Shown here piece by piece: positions 8,487 through 17,528 of a stretch of 64,000 nt of DNA (the first letter of the stretch is position 1; the number at the start of each line of letters is the position of its first letter). The notes beneath the pieces were generated by a model that made no database searches, was not told the DNA's origin, and saw only the letters and a list, made by a program, of their open reading frames with translations. The stretch spans positions 55,311-119,310 of the forward strand of contig NZ_MDED01000010.1 of the NCBI RefSeq assembly GCF_002939885.1. The letters are read 5' to 3'. This stretch comes from Xanthomonas cucurbitae (lineage in GTDB: Bacteria > Pseudomonadota > Gammaproteobacteria > Xanthomonadales > Xanthomonadaceae). Made by a program: the position numbers and the translations under genes.

Positions 8487-9338
8487 ATGCGCTCCGACTA
8501 CATTCTTACGCTGTCCTGCCCCGACCGCACCGGTATCGTCTATCGCGTGACCGGCCTGCTGTTCGACCTGGCGTGCAACATCCTCGATGCCCAGCAATTC
8601 GGCGATGACGAAAGCGGCCGGTTCTTCCTGCGCGTGCATTTCGACAAGCCGCCCGGCACCGGGATCGCCAGCCTGGAGCAGCGGTTTGCGCTGCTCGCCG
8701 ACACGTTCCAGATGACCTGGCAATTGCACGATGCGCGCCGCCGCGCGCGGCTGCTGGTGCTGGTGAGCAAGCAGGGGCACTGCCTCAACGATCTGCTGTT
8801 TCGCACGCACAGCCGGCAATTGCCGGTGGATATCGTGGCGGTGGTCTCCAACCATGCCGATTTCGCGCCGCTGGCTGCGTCCTACGGCATCGACTTCCAC
8901 CATCTGCCGGTCAACGCCGATACCCGCGCCACGCAGGAAGGCCGGTTGCTCGCCCTGGTGGAGCACTTGCAGATCGACCTGGTGGTGCTGGCCCGCTACA
9001 TGCAGATCCTCTCGCCCACGCTGTGCCGCGCACTGGCCGGGCGCGCGATCAACATCCACCACAGCTTCCTGCCCAGCTTCAAGGGCGCGCAGCCGTATCA
9101 CCAGGCGCACGCACGCGGGGTCAAGATCATTGGCGCCACCGCCCATTACGTCACCGAAGACCTGGACGAAGGTCCCATCATCGAACAGGACGTCGCCCGC
9201 GTGGACCACGCCATGACCCCGCGCGATCTGGTGCGCGTGGGCAGCGATACCGAATCGCTGGTGCTCGCCCGCGCCGTGCGCCGCCACGTCGAGCACCGCA
9301 TCGTGCTCAATGGGCATCGCACGGTGGTGTTTCGCTGA
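8487..9338 (+). CDS. purU: Formyltetrahydrofolate deformylase
   Basis: 283 residues, the normal PurU length. An N-terminal ACT domain (TLSCPDRTGIVYRV, residues 5-80) is followed by a formyltransferase-fold domain with NIHHSFLPSFKGAQPYHQA (about 190) and HYVTEDLDEGPIIEQD. It hydrolyses 10-formyl-THF to THF and formate, balancing one-carbon pools and feeding PurT with formate. The ATG at 8487 starts the ACT domain; a longer frame from 8313 is not family-like. The next locus downstream also concerns one-carbon/methionine metabolism. Confidence 0.93.
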   Translation: MRSDYILTLSCPDRTGIVYRVTGLLFDLACNILDAQQFGDDESGRFFLRVHFDKPPGTGIASLEQRFALLADTFQMTWQLHDARRRARLLVLVSKQGHCLNDLLFRTHSRQLPVDIVAVVSNHADFAPLAASYGIDFHHLPVNADTRATQEGRLLALVEHLQIDLVVLARYMQILSPTLCRALAGRAINIHHSFLPSFKGAQPYHQAHARGVKIIGATAHYVTEDLDEGPIIEQDVARVDHAMTPRDLVRVGSDTESLVLARAVRRHVEHRIVLNGHRTVVFR

Positions 9339-9539
9339 CGACGTGCCCGCCGTCAGTGCAGCATTGGGCAGCGACCCATTCCGCAGCAAGGCGGCGTTTC
9401 CCTCGGGACGTGGATTGGCGAGTGGTGTCGATCGATCCATGACGGCTATCCCAGTCACGAAGATGGCCGTCTCCTTGGGGCCGGGCATTGCATTTGCCGC
9501 CTGGCTTACGTCCGCTTCGCCTTGCCGCGTTGGTATTGC

Positions 9540-10421
9540 TCACCGCAGTGCGGTTGGCGTCCAGGTACTGCTCCGGGAGCGGTAGTGCTCCACCCACGCG
9601 ACCGAACGTGCAACACCGCCGAACGGAAACACGTGCAGGCGGACATCGCCATGTGCATGCATCAGGCCGGCGGCAAGGCGATCGACGAAGCGGTCCGGCC
9701 CTGCCGTTCCAAGCAGCTTGCCGATCGAGATGCCGTAGCTGGACAGCATCGCCGCGCTGGTGCTCACACCGCACCTTGCGGCATAGCGGGCGAGCACTGC
9801 AACGCCGGCAGGACCTGGCACACCCACGCGCACCGGCGTGTCAATGCCACGCGCGCGTAGTGCCTCCAGCCACCGCAATACAAGGTCGGCATCGAACGCG
9901 AATTGCGTCACGATCAGCGGGGCCATGCCGCGCTCGGCGATGCTGCGACACTTGCGGTCCAGTACATCCCATTGGGCGCCTGCATGCATGGCTGGATGGC
10001 CTTCCGGGTGTCCGGCCACGCCGATGCTCTTGATCCCTGCGCGCTCGAAGACGCCTGTGGCGATCAGCGACGCGCTGTCCGGAAAGGGCCCGATCGGAGA
10101 CGACCGATCACCCGCGATCACCAGGCAGTGCTCAACGCCGGCAGTATCGACGGCGCGGCTGAGGAAGGCTTGCAAGTCGTCGAGCGAGGTGACGCGGCGC
10201 GCCACCAGGTGCGGCATGGGCGCAAAACCAAGCGCGCGCACGTTCCGCGCGGCGGCCAGACGCATCGCGTCGTCCTGGCCGGGAAGGGATGGGATGGCAA
10301 TGAGGGAGCCGGGTATGATCCGCAGCGCCACTGCGGACAGCGCGGCAATGTCGTTCGCGCCCACTTCCAACGAATAGGCGTCGATGCGTGTGCCGGCGGG
10401 CCCGATCGTGTCTTGATGCAT
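9540..10421 (-). CDS. Divergent methylenetetrahydrofolate reductase-like protein
   Basis: 293 residues, the length of bacterial MetF, with the same order of strands as the MTHFR barrel: SLEVG in place of the usual SFEFFPP, PHLVARRV, HCLVIAGD, GVAGHPEGHP, TQFAFDAD and VGVPGPAG. Key Glu, His and Gln positions therefore seem kept but the sequence is clearly divergent. It lies downstream of metR on the same strand (160 bp gap) and faces away from the MesD methionine synthase operon. It probably handles C1-folate supply for methionine or a demethylation reaction, but true MTHFR activity is inference. ATG at 10421 is taken; TTG at 10424 directly precedes it. Confidence 0.75.
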   Translation of the reverse strand: MHQDTIGPAGTRIDAYSLEVGANDIAALSAVALRIIPGSLIAIPSLPGQDDAMRLAAARNVRALGFAPMPHLVARRVTSLDDLQAFLSRAVDTAGVEHCLVIAGDRSSPIGPFPDSASLIATGVFERAGIKSIGVAGHPEGHPAMHAGAQWDVLDRKCRSIAERGMAPLIVTQFAFDADLVLRWLEALRARGIDTPVRVGVPGPAGVAVLARYAARCGVSTSAAMLSSYGISIGKLLGTAGPDRFVDRLAAGLMHAHGDVRLHVFPFGGVARSVAWVEHYRSRSSTWTPTALR

Positions 10422-10584
10422 CAACGGTTGTGCCGTCCTTCAATGATGGGGTGGCTTCGGAACATCCGCACGGAGTGAACACCGCAGAACGGCGCCCTGG
10501 CCCTCATCGGCGCAGCAGCCATGCAGCGGATGACGTCGTGGCAGCCAGGCAGGGCACGTGGCGCGCGCCGGGCGATGGTGCACA

Positions 10585-11499
10585 TCAGCGGGTTGCCGGC
10601 GGACGGGCGGTGGCATTGGCAGGCTGGCGCGCCAGTTCGATGAAGGCCCGCAGGTAGTCGATGGCGATATCGGCCTCGCGCGCGCCCAGGAAGATCTGCT
10701 TGGGAATGCCGCGCGCACCCAGCCGGACCGGCACCACGTCCATCCTCGCCGCATATTCCTCGACCAGCCAGCGCGGCATGGCGGCCACGCCGCGGCCACT
10801 GGCCACCATCTGCATCATGATGTCGGTGGTTTCGATGGCCTTGTGGCGGCGGGGCGTGACACCGGCCGGCAGCAAGAACTGGCTGTAGATATCCAGCCGC
10901 TCCAGGTCCACGGGGTAGCTGATGAGCACCTCGCGGGTCAGCTGTTGGGGCTTGACGTAGGCCGCCGACGCCAGCGCGTGGTCCTTGGCCACGACCAGCA
11001 CCTGCTCGTAGTCGAACACCGGCTCGAACCTCAGCCCGGGTTTGAACAGCGGGTCGGGGGTGACCAGCAGATCGATCTCGTAGCCAAACAACGCGCCAAT
11101 GCCGCCGAACTGGAACTTCTGCTTCACGTCCACATCCACATCCGGCCACGTGGCCAGATAAGGCGACACCAGCTTGAGCAGCCATTGGTAGCAGGGATGG
11201 CATTCCATGCCGATGCGCAGCGCGCCGCGCTCGCCCTGCGCAAACTGCCCCAGGCGCTCTTCGGCCAGATCCAGTTGCGGCAGCACCCGGTTCGCCACCG
11301 CCAGCAGGTATTGGCCGGCCTGGGTCAGCCGCAGGCTGCGCCCCTCGCGCAGCCACACGTCGGTGCCCAGCTGCTGCTCCAGCTTCTTCATGCTGTGGCT
11401 CAGCGCGGACTGGGTCAGGTTCAACACGCCGGCAGCGGCCGTCAGCGAGCCTTGCTGCTCGACCTGCTGGACGATGGTGAGATGGATGCGCTCAAGCAT
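10585..11499 (-). CDS. metR: LysR-family regulator of methionine genes, MetR-like
   Basis: 304 residues. Its HTH (GSLTAAAGVLNLTQSALSHS, about 18-37) and the MetR signature in the effector domain, IGMECHPCYQWLLK (E. coli MetR has IAIECHSCIQWLT), support MetR, the homocysteine-responsive activator of met genes. It is divergent from the FMN reductase-DUF1852-MesD operon. A near-consensus MetR box lies directly upstream. It is probably co-transcribed with the MTHFR-like gene behind it and is the likely activator of the divergent operon. Confidence 0.88.
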   Translation of the reverse strand: MLERIHLTIVQQVEQQGSLTAAAGVLNLTQSALSHSMKKLEQQLGTDVWLREGRSLRLTQAGQYLLAVANRVLPQLDLAEERLGQFAQGERGALRIGMECHPCYQWLLKLVSPYLATWPDVDVDVKQKFQFGGIGALFGYEIDLLVTPDPLFKPGLRFEPVFDYEQVLVVAKDHALASAAYVKPQQLTREVLISYPVDLERLDIYSQFLLPAGVTPRRHKAIETTDIMMQMVASGRGVAAMPRWLVEEYAARMDVVPVRLGARGIPKQIFLGAREADIAIDYLRAFIELARQPANATARPPATR

Positions 11500-11504
11500 T
11501 CAGA

Positions 11505-11548
11505 TGATCCGAATTCATGGATTGTTGAAATAACACCATTTTACTTCA
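11505..11548. promoter_or_regulatory. Putative MetR operator region
   Basis: TGATCCGAATTCA at 11505-11517 matches the MetR box TGAA-N5-TTCA with one mismatch, six bases before the metR start. A second dyad, TGAA-N15-TTCA, spans 11526-11548. Both lie in the 181-bp divergent gap between metR and the methionine operon. Confidence 0.5.
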
Positions 11549-11680
11549 TTGAATGCCAGCCCTAGCATCGGGTTTGTCGTCGTTCGCCTGCGTTTGAACA
11601 CGTCCGCACCAGGATCACCATGGGTCGGGCCTGCACGTTCTGGCGGCAAACCCGCTTTCCCACTGCTCAGGTCGACCTGC

Positions 11681-12274
11681 ATGACTGTCACCCCGCCACC
11701 TCCACTTCGCGTCGTTGCCGTCTCTGGCGGGCTGCAGCGTCCCTCCAAGGCCGCCGCGCTGGCACACCACCTGATGGCCCTGATCGGCGACGAAGTCCCG
11801 TGCGCGCCGCATCTGGTCGAACTCGGAGCGTTGGCACCGCACTTTGCCGGCGCGCTCTGGCGCTCGCAGGTACATGAAACGGTAGAGCAGGAACTTGCCG
11901 CCGTAGAGCAGGCCGACGTGCTGGTGGTGGCAACGCCGGTGTATCGCGGCTCGTTCACCGGGCTGTTCAAGCACTTCTTTGACTTCATCCGCCAGGACGC
12001 CCTCGTCGACATCCCGGTATTGCTGGCAGCGACCGGCGGCAGCGAACGCCATGCCTTGGTGATCGACCATCAACTGCGGCCGCTTTTCAGTTTTTTCCAG
12101 GCGCGCACGTTGCCGCTGGGCATCTATGCGACCGACCGGGATTTCCTGGACTACCGCGTGCACAACGAGGCACTGGCGGAGCGGGCCAGGTTGGCGGTGC
12201 AGCGGGCACTGCCGCTGATCGCGTTGACGCGGCAGGCGCGCACCAGCACCGCAACCGCAGTGGCCGCCGCTTGA
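11681..12274 (+). CDS. NAD(P)H-dependent FMN reductase (MsuE-like)
   Basis: 197 residues with a flavodoxin-like fold: VVAVSGGLQRPSKAAALA at the N-terminus (phosphate-binding loop) and ATPVYRGSFTGLFKHFFDFI (about 85-104), the standard motif of the NADPH-dependent FMN reductase family. Such enzymes deliver reduced FMN to two-component monooxygenases, e.g. MsuE for alkanesulfonates. Placement immediately before the oxygen-requiring DUF1852/MesD pair suggests it feeds FMNH2 to that system (inference). The ATG at 11681 is used; the upstream extension from 11549 lacks family character. Confidence 0.85.
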   Translation: MTVTPPPPLRVVAVSGGLQRPSKAAALAHHLMALIGDEVPCAPHLVELGALAPHFAGALWRSQVHETVEQELAAVEQADVLVVATPVYRGSFTGLFKHFFDFIRQDALVDIPVLLAATGGSERHALVIDHQLRPLFSFFQARTLPLGIYATDRDFLDYRVHNEALAERARLAVQRALPLIALTRQARTSTATAVAAA

Positions 12275-12429
12275 GCGCCATCGGCTGCACGGCGGGCCAC
12301 CCGCGCTTGCCGCGAGAGGATGCGTTGGGGCGTGCCTGCCGATCCAGCGTCCAGGCGCGCATCCAGCCGGCACCCATCGCTGCGCCGCAGGGCGCGCGTC
12401 TCACCCAAAGAAACAAGGCGTCCGTTGCA

Positions 12430-13413
12430 ATGACTCAGGAATTCACCTTCACCATCAAAAGCCTCCGGTTTGACGAGGACTACCAGCCCGCAGCCACGAC
12501 GCGCAACACCACCAACTTCGCCAACCTGGCCAGAGGGCAGCGTCGTCAGGAGAATCTGCGCAACACGCTGGCGATGATCAACAACCGCTTCAACGATCTG
12601 GCGCATTGGGACAACCCCGCGCGTGATCGCTACGTGGTCGGGCTCGACATCATCTCTGCCGAGATGCATATCGGTGGTCATCACGCCGGTGAGGCTTTTC
12701 CGTTGATCGAGATATTGAAGCCCCACATCGTCGATCACCACACCGGTGCGCGCATCGACGGCATTGCAGGGAATAATTTTTCATCCTACGTGCGCGACTA
12801 CGATTTCAGCGTGTTGCTGCCAGCGCACAATCAGGACAGCTCCGCTTTCAACATTCCCGAGGATTTTGGCAGCCTGCACGGCAGGCTGTTCAAGCACTTC
12901 GTGCACTCCGATGCCTATGCTGCGCGCTTCGACAAGCCGCCGGTCATCTGTATCAGCGTCTCCACCAGCAGAACCTATCACCGCACCGGAAACCAGCACC
13001 CCATCTTGGGTATCGAGTACAGGCAGGATGCGTTTTCGCTGACAGATCAGTATTTCGAAAAGATGGGCCTGCAGGTGCGCTACTTCATGCCACCGAACAG
13101 CGTTGCCCCGTTGGCGTTTTACTTCTTCGGCGACCTGCTTGGTGACTACAGCAACCTGGAGCTGGTCGGCACCATCAGCACGATGGAAACCTTCCAGAAG
13201 ATTTACCGGCCAGAAATCTACAACGCCAATTCTGCAGCCGGTGCGATCTATCAGCCGAGCCTGAAACATCAGGATTATTCGTCCACCCAGATCGTCTACG
13301 ACAGAGAAGAGCGTAGCCAGCTCGCCGTGACTCAGGGCAAATTCACCGAAGAGCACTTCATCCGGCCCTACGGCAACCTGCTTGCGCAATGGGCGTCCCG
13401 CCACGCTTCCTGA
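12430..13413 (+). CDS. mesX: DUF1852 protein, partner of the MesD methionine synthase
   Basis: 327 residues of the DUF1852 family. The protein has no signal or membrane segment and is full of His/Asp/aromatic stretches (HIGGHHAGE, FGSLHGRLFKHFVHSD, SRTYHRTGNQHP). Published work on core methionine synthases showed that the aerobic MesD family needs a DUF1852 protein (called MesX, as I recall) and oxygen, but not methyl-folate or cobalamin. Its chemistry was unknown to me. It sits 28 bp before mesD and behind an FMN reductase, consistent with a flavin- and O2-dependent methyl-donor step. The start at ATG 12430 gives the conserved MTQEFTFTIKSL opening. Confidence 0.85.
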   Translation: MTQEFTFTIKSLRFDEDYQPAATTRNTTNFANLARGQRRQENLRNTLAMINNRFNDLAHWDNPARDRYVVGLDIISAEMHIGGHHAGEAFPLIEILKPHIVDHHTGARIDGIAGNNFSSYVRDYDFSVLLPAHNQDSSAFNIPEDFGSLHGRLFKHFVHSDAYAARFDKPPVICISVSTSRTYHRTGNQHPILGIEYRQDAFSLTDQYFEKMGLQVRYFMPPNSVAPLAFYFFGDLLGDYSNLELVGTISTMETFQKIYRPEIYNANSAAGAIYQPSLKHQDYSSTQIVYDREERSQLAVTQGKFTEEHFIRPYGNLLAQWASRHAS

Positions 13414-13441
13414 CCAACCCCAAGGCAAGACATCACTCATC

Positions 13442-14470
13442 ATGAATCAGCTGCTCCCCACCTCAACTGCCGGCAGCCTGCCCAAGCCGTCCTGGCTTGC
13501 GCAACCGGAAACACTCTGGTCGCCCTGGAAACTGCAGGACGACGCACTGATCGAAGGCAAGCAGGACGCCTTGCGCCTGTCGCTGCAGGAACAGCAGCAT
13601 GCCGGCATCGACATCGTGAGCGACGGCGAGCAGACCCGCCAGCATTTCGTGACCACCTTCATCGAACACCTCAGCGGTGTCGATTTCCAGAAGCGCGAGA
13701 CGGTCAGGATTCGCGACCGCTACGACGCGAGCGTGCCGACCGTGGTTGGCGCGGTGAGTCGCCCGAAATCGGTGTTTGTGGACGATGCGAAATTCCTGCG
13801 CCAGCAAACCCGCCAGCCCATCAAGTGGGCGCTGCCCGGTCCCATGACCATGATCGATACGCTCTTTGACGCGCACTACAAGAGCCGTGAAAAGCTGGCC
13901 TGGGAATTTGCCAAGATCCTCAATCAGGAAGCCAGGGAACTCGAAGCCGCTGGCGTGGACATCATCCAGTTCGACGAGCCGGCCTTCAATGTCTTCTTCG
14001 ACGAGGTCAATGACTGGGGTGTTGCGACCCTTGAGCGCGCGGTCGAAGGACTCACCTGCGAGACCGCCGTCCACATCTGCTACGGCTACGGCATCAAGGC
14101 CAATACCGACTGGAAGCAGACCCTGGGGTCGGAGTGGCGCCAGTACGAAGCGTCGTTCCCCAAGTTGCAGGCATCCAGCATCGATATCATCTCGCTGGAG
14201 TGCCACAACTCGCACGTGCCGATCGATCTGATCGAACTGGTGCGCGGCAAGAAAGTCATGGTCGGCGCCATCGACGTGGCCAGCACGACGATCGAAACAC
14301 CCCAGGACGTGGCCGACACCCTGCGCAAGGCGCTGCGGTTTGTCGATGCCGACAAGCTCTACCCGTCCACCAACTGCGGCATGGCGCCGCTTGCCCGCCA
14401 TGTCGCACGCGGCAAGCTCCAGGCGCTCAGTGCCGGCGCGCAGATCGTGCGGGCAGAGCTGTTGGCTTGA
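13442..14470 (+). CDS. mesD: Core methionine synthase, MesD type
   Basis: 342 residues, about the size of the catalytic half of MetE; the N-terminal folate-binding half is absent. The MetE-like opening TSTAGSLPKPSWL, DIVSDGEQTRQHF, QFDEPAFNVFF and the Zn-site strings VHICYGYG and SLECHNSHV, ending PSTNCGMAPLARHV, support a homocysteine methyltransferase with Zn ligands His/Cys/Glu/Cys. It would methylate homocysteine with a non-folate donor made with the help of DUF1852 and O2. It is the last gene of the operon and is followed by a strong terminator. Confidence 0.85.
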   Translation: MNQLLPTSTAGSLPKPSWLAQPETLWSPWKLQDDALIEGKQDALRLSLQEQQHAGIDIVSDGEQTRQHFVTTFIEHLSGVDFQKRETVRIRDRYDASVPTVVGAVSRPKSVFVDDAKFLRQQTRQPIKWALPGPMTMIDTLFDAHYKSREKLAWEFAKILNQEARELEAAGVDIIQFDEPAFNVFFDEVNDWGVATLERAVEGLTCETAVHICYGYGIKANTDWKQTLGSEWRQYEASFPKLQASSIDIISLECHNSHVPIDLIELVRGKKVMVGAIDVASTTIETPQDVADTLRKALRFVDADKLYPSTNCGMAPLARHVARGKLQALSAGAQIVRAELLA

Positions 14471-14570
14471 CGGGCCAGCAAGACGGTTGCGCAGCGGCAC
14501 TTGGTCGCAAGCCAATGCCGCCGCCGATCAGCGGCGGTCCTGGCGCAGTGGATCTGGCGACGCACTCACG

Positions 14571-14605
14571 CACAAGCCCCGGAAAACCGGGGCTTGTGCA
14601 TTTTC
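14571..14605. terminator. Intrinsic terminator shared by mesD and the porin gene
   Basis: A perfect 12-bp stem (CACAAGCCCCGG / CCGGGGCTTGTG, loop AAAA) at 14571-14598 is followed by CATTTT. It lies between the convergent ends of mesD and the OprP/O-like gene and could serve both. Confidence 0.8.
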
Positions 14606-14620
14606 CATCATGTCGAAGGA

Positions 14621-16063
14621 TCAGTAATTGACTTGCAACTGCACCCGCAGCAAGTCGCCTTCCACCACCGGGTAGGGTGCGGTGGTGACATCGGTGCGCT
14701 TCATCTTCGAATACGCGAACACCAGTTCCAGCGCATCCATCGGCTGCCATTCAACACCGGCCTCCACCTCGTCCAGCTGCATGCGCGGTGCATTGGTGTC
14801 GAACTTGGAGCCGCCACGGTAGGTCTGCCACTTGAGATAGGGCAACAACGTGCCGTAATTGAAGTCGTGCTTGAACATCGCCTGGACGTACCCACCACTC
14901 AGCGAGCGGGTGCGGATACGGCGCTGTTCCACGTCCAGTTCGGGGCCGCGGCCCACCGTCCACTCGGCCTGCAGGCCGAACGGTTGCGGGTAATAGATGA
15001 TGTGCGCGGCCACGCGCTGATCGGTATAGCCGTCTGGATCGGTGATGGCCGGAGTGAAGTTGCGCCCGCCGATGTTCACCGCTGCCGCGCTTGGCACGAA
15101 GCGGCCGGAATAGGCGTCTGCACCCACTTCCAGGTATTGCCCGTTGGCGAACTTGAACGGGTAGGTGGCGTGCACCACTGCATGCATGCTGTCGTTGCGT
15201 TCTGGACGGTTGGCGCCCTGGCCGTTGTACACGCCCGCACCCAGCACGCCGTAGTCGCCCGAGCCCTTCAGGCCGGACTTGACCAGATCCTGGAAGCGGC
15301 CCTTGGCCACGGTGGGGCTGTAGTAGAACACCGCGCCCAGATCGCGTTCGTCACGCAGGCCGGAATTGAGCGCATCGGCGCGGTCCAGGGTCAGGCGGTT
15401 CTGGCTGGACTGCAGGTTTTCCCAGCCGTAAGGCATTTTCGACTGGCCCACCCGCACGCGGTACTCGCGCTGCTTGTCGAAGTAGATGTCCGCGTACGCA
15501 TCGCGCAGCTGGGCGAAGTTGGTGGTATTGGTGCCGGCCGGCGTGCTGGCAAAGTCCGGCTGGAAGTACAGCGAGACGTACTCGTTGAGATCGCCGCTCA
15601 ACACCAGGCGCGCACGCCGGATGCCCAGGCTCTGGTCGTTGCCGATAAAGCGGTCGCCCGGTGCACGCAGGTCCTGCGCATCGCCGCCAATGCCATGGTT
15701 GTAGCGAATCTGGGTGTAGCCACGCAGGCTGAGCTTGTCGTACCACTTCTTGGGCGCATCGCTCGGCTTGGCCGCTGCTGCCGGTACTGGTGCCGGCACG
15801 GTGGCTGCCTGTGCGACGGCGGTTTCCGCTGTGCCTGGCACCGCCGGCGGCGGTGCAGGGGCGGCCGGCAACGCCGAGGCCGGCAGCTTGCCGCTGTCGT
15901 CCACCTGCACGAATTTGCCCAGTTTGTCGCGCCCGGGCGCCGGCTCGGCGAAGATCTGCTTGGTCTTGCGGTCGACGTACAGCTCCAGCTCGGCGGCAGC
16001 GATGCTGCCGCTGGCGGTAACGCCCAGGGCGCACAGAACAGTGGCGAGATTGCGTTTTTTCAT
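14621..16063 (-). CDS. Phosphate-selective porin OprP/OprO family
   Basis: 480 residues. Residues 1-22 are a signal peptide (MKKRNLATVLCALGVTASGS..AAA). A short charged and then Pro/Ala-rich stretch follows to about 115. The rest is a 16-stranded-type beta-barrel with alternating aromatic residues, including RYNHGIGGDAQDLRAPG and SLYFQPDFA, ending in the outer-membrane sorting sequence RVQLQVNY with a terminal aromatic. OprP/O porins take up phosphate or pyrophosphate. No Pho genes are nearby, so specificity is open. The ATG at 16063 starts the signal peptide. Confidence 0.88.
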   Translation of the reverse strand: MKKRNLATVLCALGVTASGSIAAAELELYVDRKTKQIFAEPAPGRDKLGKFVQVDDSGKLPASALPAAPAPPPAVPGTAETAVAQAATVPAPVPAAAAKPSDAPKKWYDKLSLRGYTQIRYNHGIGGDAQDLRAPGDRFIGNDQSLGIRRARLVLSGDLNEYVSLYFQPDFASTPAGTNTTNFAQLRDAYADIYFDKQREYRVRVGQSKMPYGWENLQSSQNRLTLDRADALNSGLRDERDLGAVFYYSPTVAKGRFQDLVKSGLKGSGDYGVLGAGVYNGQGANRPERNDSMHAVVHATYPFKFANGQYLEVGADAYSGRFVPSAAAVNIGGRNFTPAITDPDGYTDQRVAAHIIYYPQPFGLQAEWTVGRGPELDVEQRRIRTRSLSGGYVQAMFKHDFNYGTLLPYLKWQTYRGGSKFDTNAPRMQLDEVEAGVEWQPMDALELVFAYSKMKRTDVTTAPYPVVEGDLLRVQLQVNY

Positions 16064-16505
16064 TGGTCCGGCTCGTACAAGGGAAACGGGTCGGCGGCTG
16101 CGTCGCGCCGGCGCTGCACCGGTGGCGGCGAGCAAGGCGGCAAAGCGCCGGCCCCGGCGCCCGGTCTTCCTGACGTAGCGGCAATGGCGCTAGTTATATT
16201 TAGATTTCATGTCAGTTTGGTGACATCGGTAGGGCAGTCAGGTGTGGCCCTTGCGACAGTAGCGTGTCGGCGCGATGGCAGTGATGCGACCGAGGCGAGG
16301 CGAGCCCATCTGCGCGCAGGGGGCAGCGGGCTGCTGGCGCCCTGGCGCACGCCGGCGGCCCTGTGAAGGACGCATCGGCAGGTCCCGAGGGGCCTGCCGA
16401 TGCCTGTCCGTGGCCCGTTTGCTCGTGGACATGGTGTGCCACCCATGTCGTGCGGGTGGCCGTTGATACGTGCCGGCGTATCGACTGCGCGGCACTGCGC
16501 CCAGC

Positions 16506-17393
16506 TCAGCCCAGCTCGGCGTGTCGCAATCCTGTTGCCACCGCCTCGCGCAGCGGCGTGGTCGGGCGGCCGATCAGGCGGCTCAGGGTACGACTGTCGT
16601 CGAACAGGCTGCCGCCGCGCGAGGACGCCGAGCACTGCGCCAGTGCCTGCGCAAACCCGGCCGGCAAGCCAACCTGCACCAGCGCCGCCGCGTAGTCGGC
16701 TTCGGCAAGGTCGTGATACGCCACCGGCTTGCCCGACTGCCGAGCCACCTCGGCGGCGTACTCGGCCATCGTAAAGGCCGTATCGCCGGCCAACTCGTAG
16801 ACCTGCCCGGCCTGCGGTGCATCGGAGGCCAGTACCGCTGCGGCGGCTGCGGCATAGTCGGCACGCGTGGCGGCGCTGATCCTGCCATCGCCCGAGCTGC
16901 CCATCGCCCCGCCGTGTTCCACTTCGGCCGCGATGGAGCCGGTGTAGTTCTCGGTATACCAGCCGTTACGCAGCAACACATGCGGCACGCCGCTGTCGCG
17001 CAGCAGCGCCTCGGTGGCGACATGTTCCTCGGCCAACGACAGCGTGCTGGTATCGGCGTGCAGGATGCTGGTGTAGGCGAGCAATTCCACGCCGGCGCGC
17101 TTGGCCGCCTCGATCACATGGCGATGCTGCGGCACACGGGCGCCGACGGCATTGGACGACACCAGCAGCACCCGGCCGACGCCTGCAAACGCCTGGTCCA
17201 GGCTGTGCGGGTTGGCGTAGTCGGCCTGACGCACCGTGATGTCGCGTTTTGCGAACCCCGCAAGTGACGCTGTATCGCGCGCCGTTGCTACGATGCGGCT
17301 GGCAGGCACGCGCTCAAGCAGCGCATCGACGACCAGCGCGCCCAGTTGCCCGCTGGCGCCGGTGACAAGGATCAGGGGGGAAGTAACTGCCAT
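16506..17393 (-). CDS. NmrA-like NAD(P)H:quinone oxidoreductase, QorB/YtfG-like
   Basis: 295 residues with a Rossmann fold: VTGASGQLGALVVDALLE (about 10-27), then an atypical SDR core (YTSILHAD, HVLLRNGWYTENYTGSI). This matches the NmrA-like type 2 quinone oxidoreductases (E. coli QorB). They reduce quinones with NADPH and limit electrophile stress. It is divergent from an HxlR regulator, an arrangement also known for ytfG-ytfH in E. coli. The ATG at 17393 follows a GGAG ribosome site; a TTG four codons upstream is less likely. Confidence 0.85.
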   Translation of the reverse strand: MAVTSPLILVTGASGQLGALVVDALLERVPASRIVATARDTASLAGFAKRDITVRQADYANPHSLDQAFAGVGRVLLVSSNAVGARVPQHRHVIEAAKRAGVELLAYTSILHADTSTLSLAEEHVATEALLRDSGVPHVLLRNGWYTENYTGSIAAEVEHGGAMGSSGDGRISAATRADYAAAAAAVLASDAPQAGQVYELAGDTAFTMAEYAAEVARQSGKPVAYHDLAEADYAAALVQVGLPAGFAQALAQCSASSRGGSLFDDSRTLSRLIGRPTTPLREAVATGLRHAELG

Positions 17394-17426
17394 GGTGCGC
17401 TCCAATAGGTTTAGAAGTGAGATTTG

Positions 17427-17441
17427 GTCTAAAATTTAGAC
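17427..17441. promoter_or_regulatory. Perfect palindromic operator for the HxlR regulator
   Basis: GTCTAAAATTTAGAC is a perfect 7-1-7 inverted repeat 34 bp upstream of the qorB-like start and 88 bp upstream of the hxlR start. HxlR proteins bind short palindromes in divergent gaps, so this is the probable binding site. Confidence 0.65.
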
Positions 17442-17528
17442 TGCGTGGTTTGCGAGCCTATTGTCATGACCGCGCGTCCCTTCGCAAGGAGGCAGATTTA
17501 TTCCCCCTGGTTACCATGAGATACCCTC

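Noticed and set aside
14501..16366. 621-codon open frame opposite the OprP/O porin
   Set aside because: Antisense shadow; the porin frame has signal peptide, barrel and terminal aromatic.
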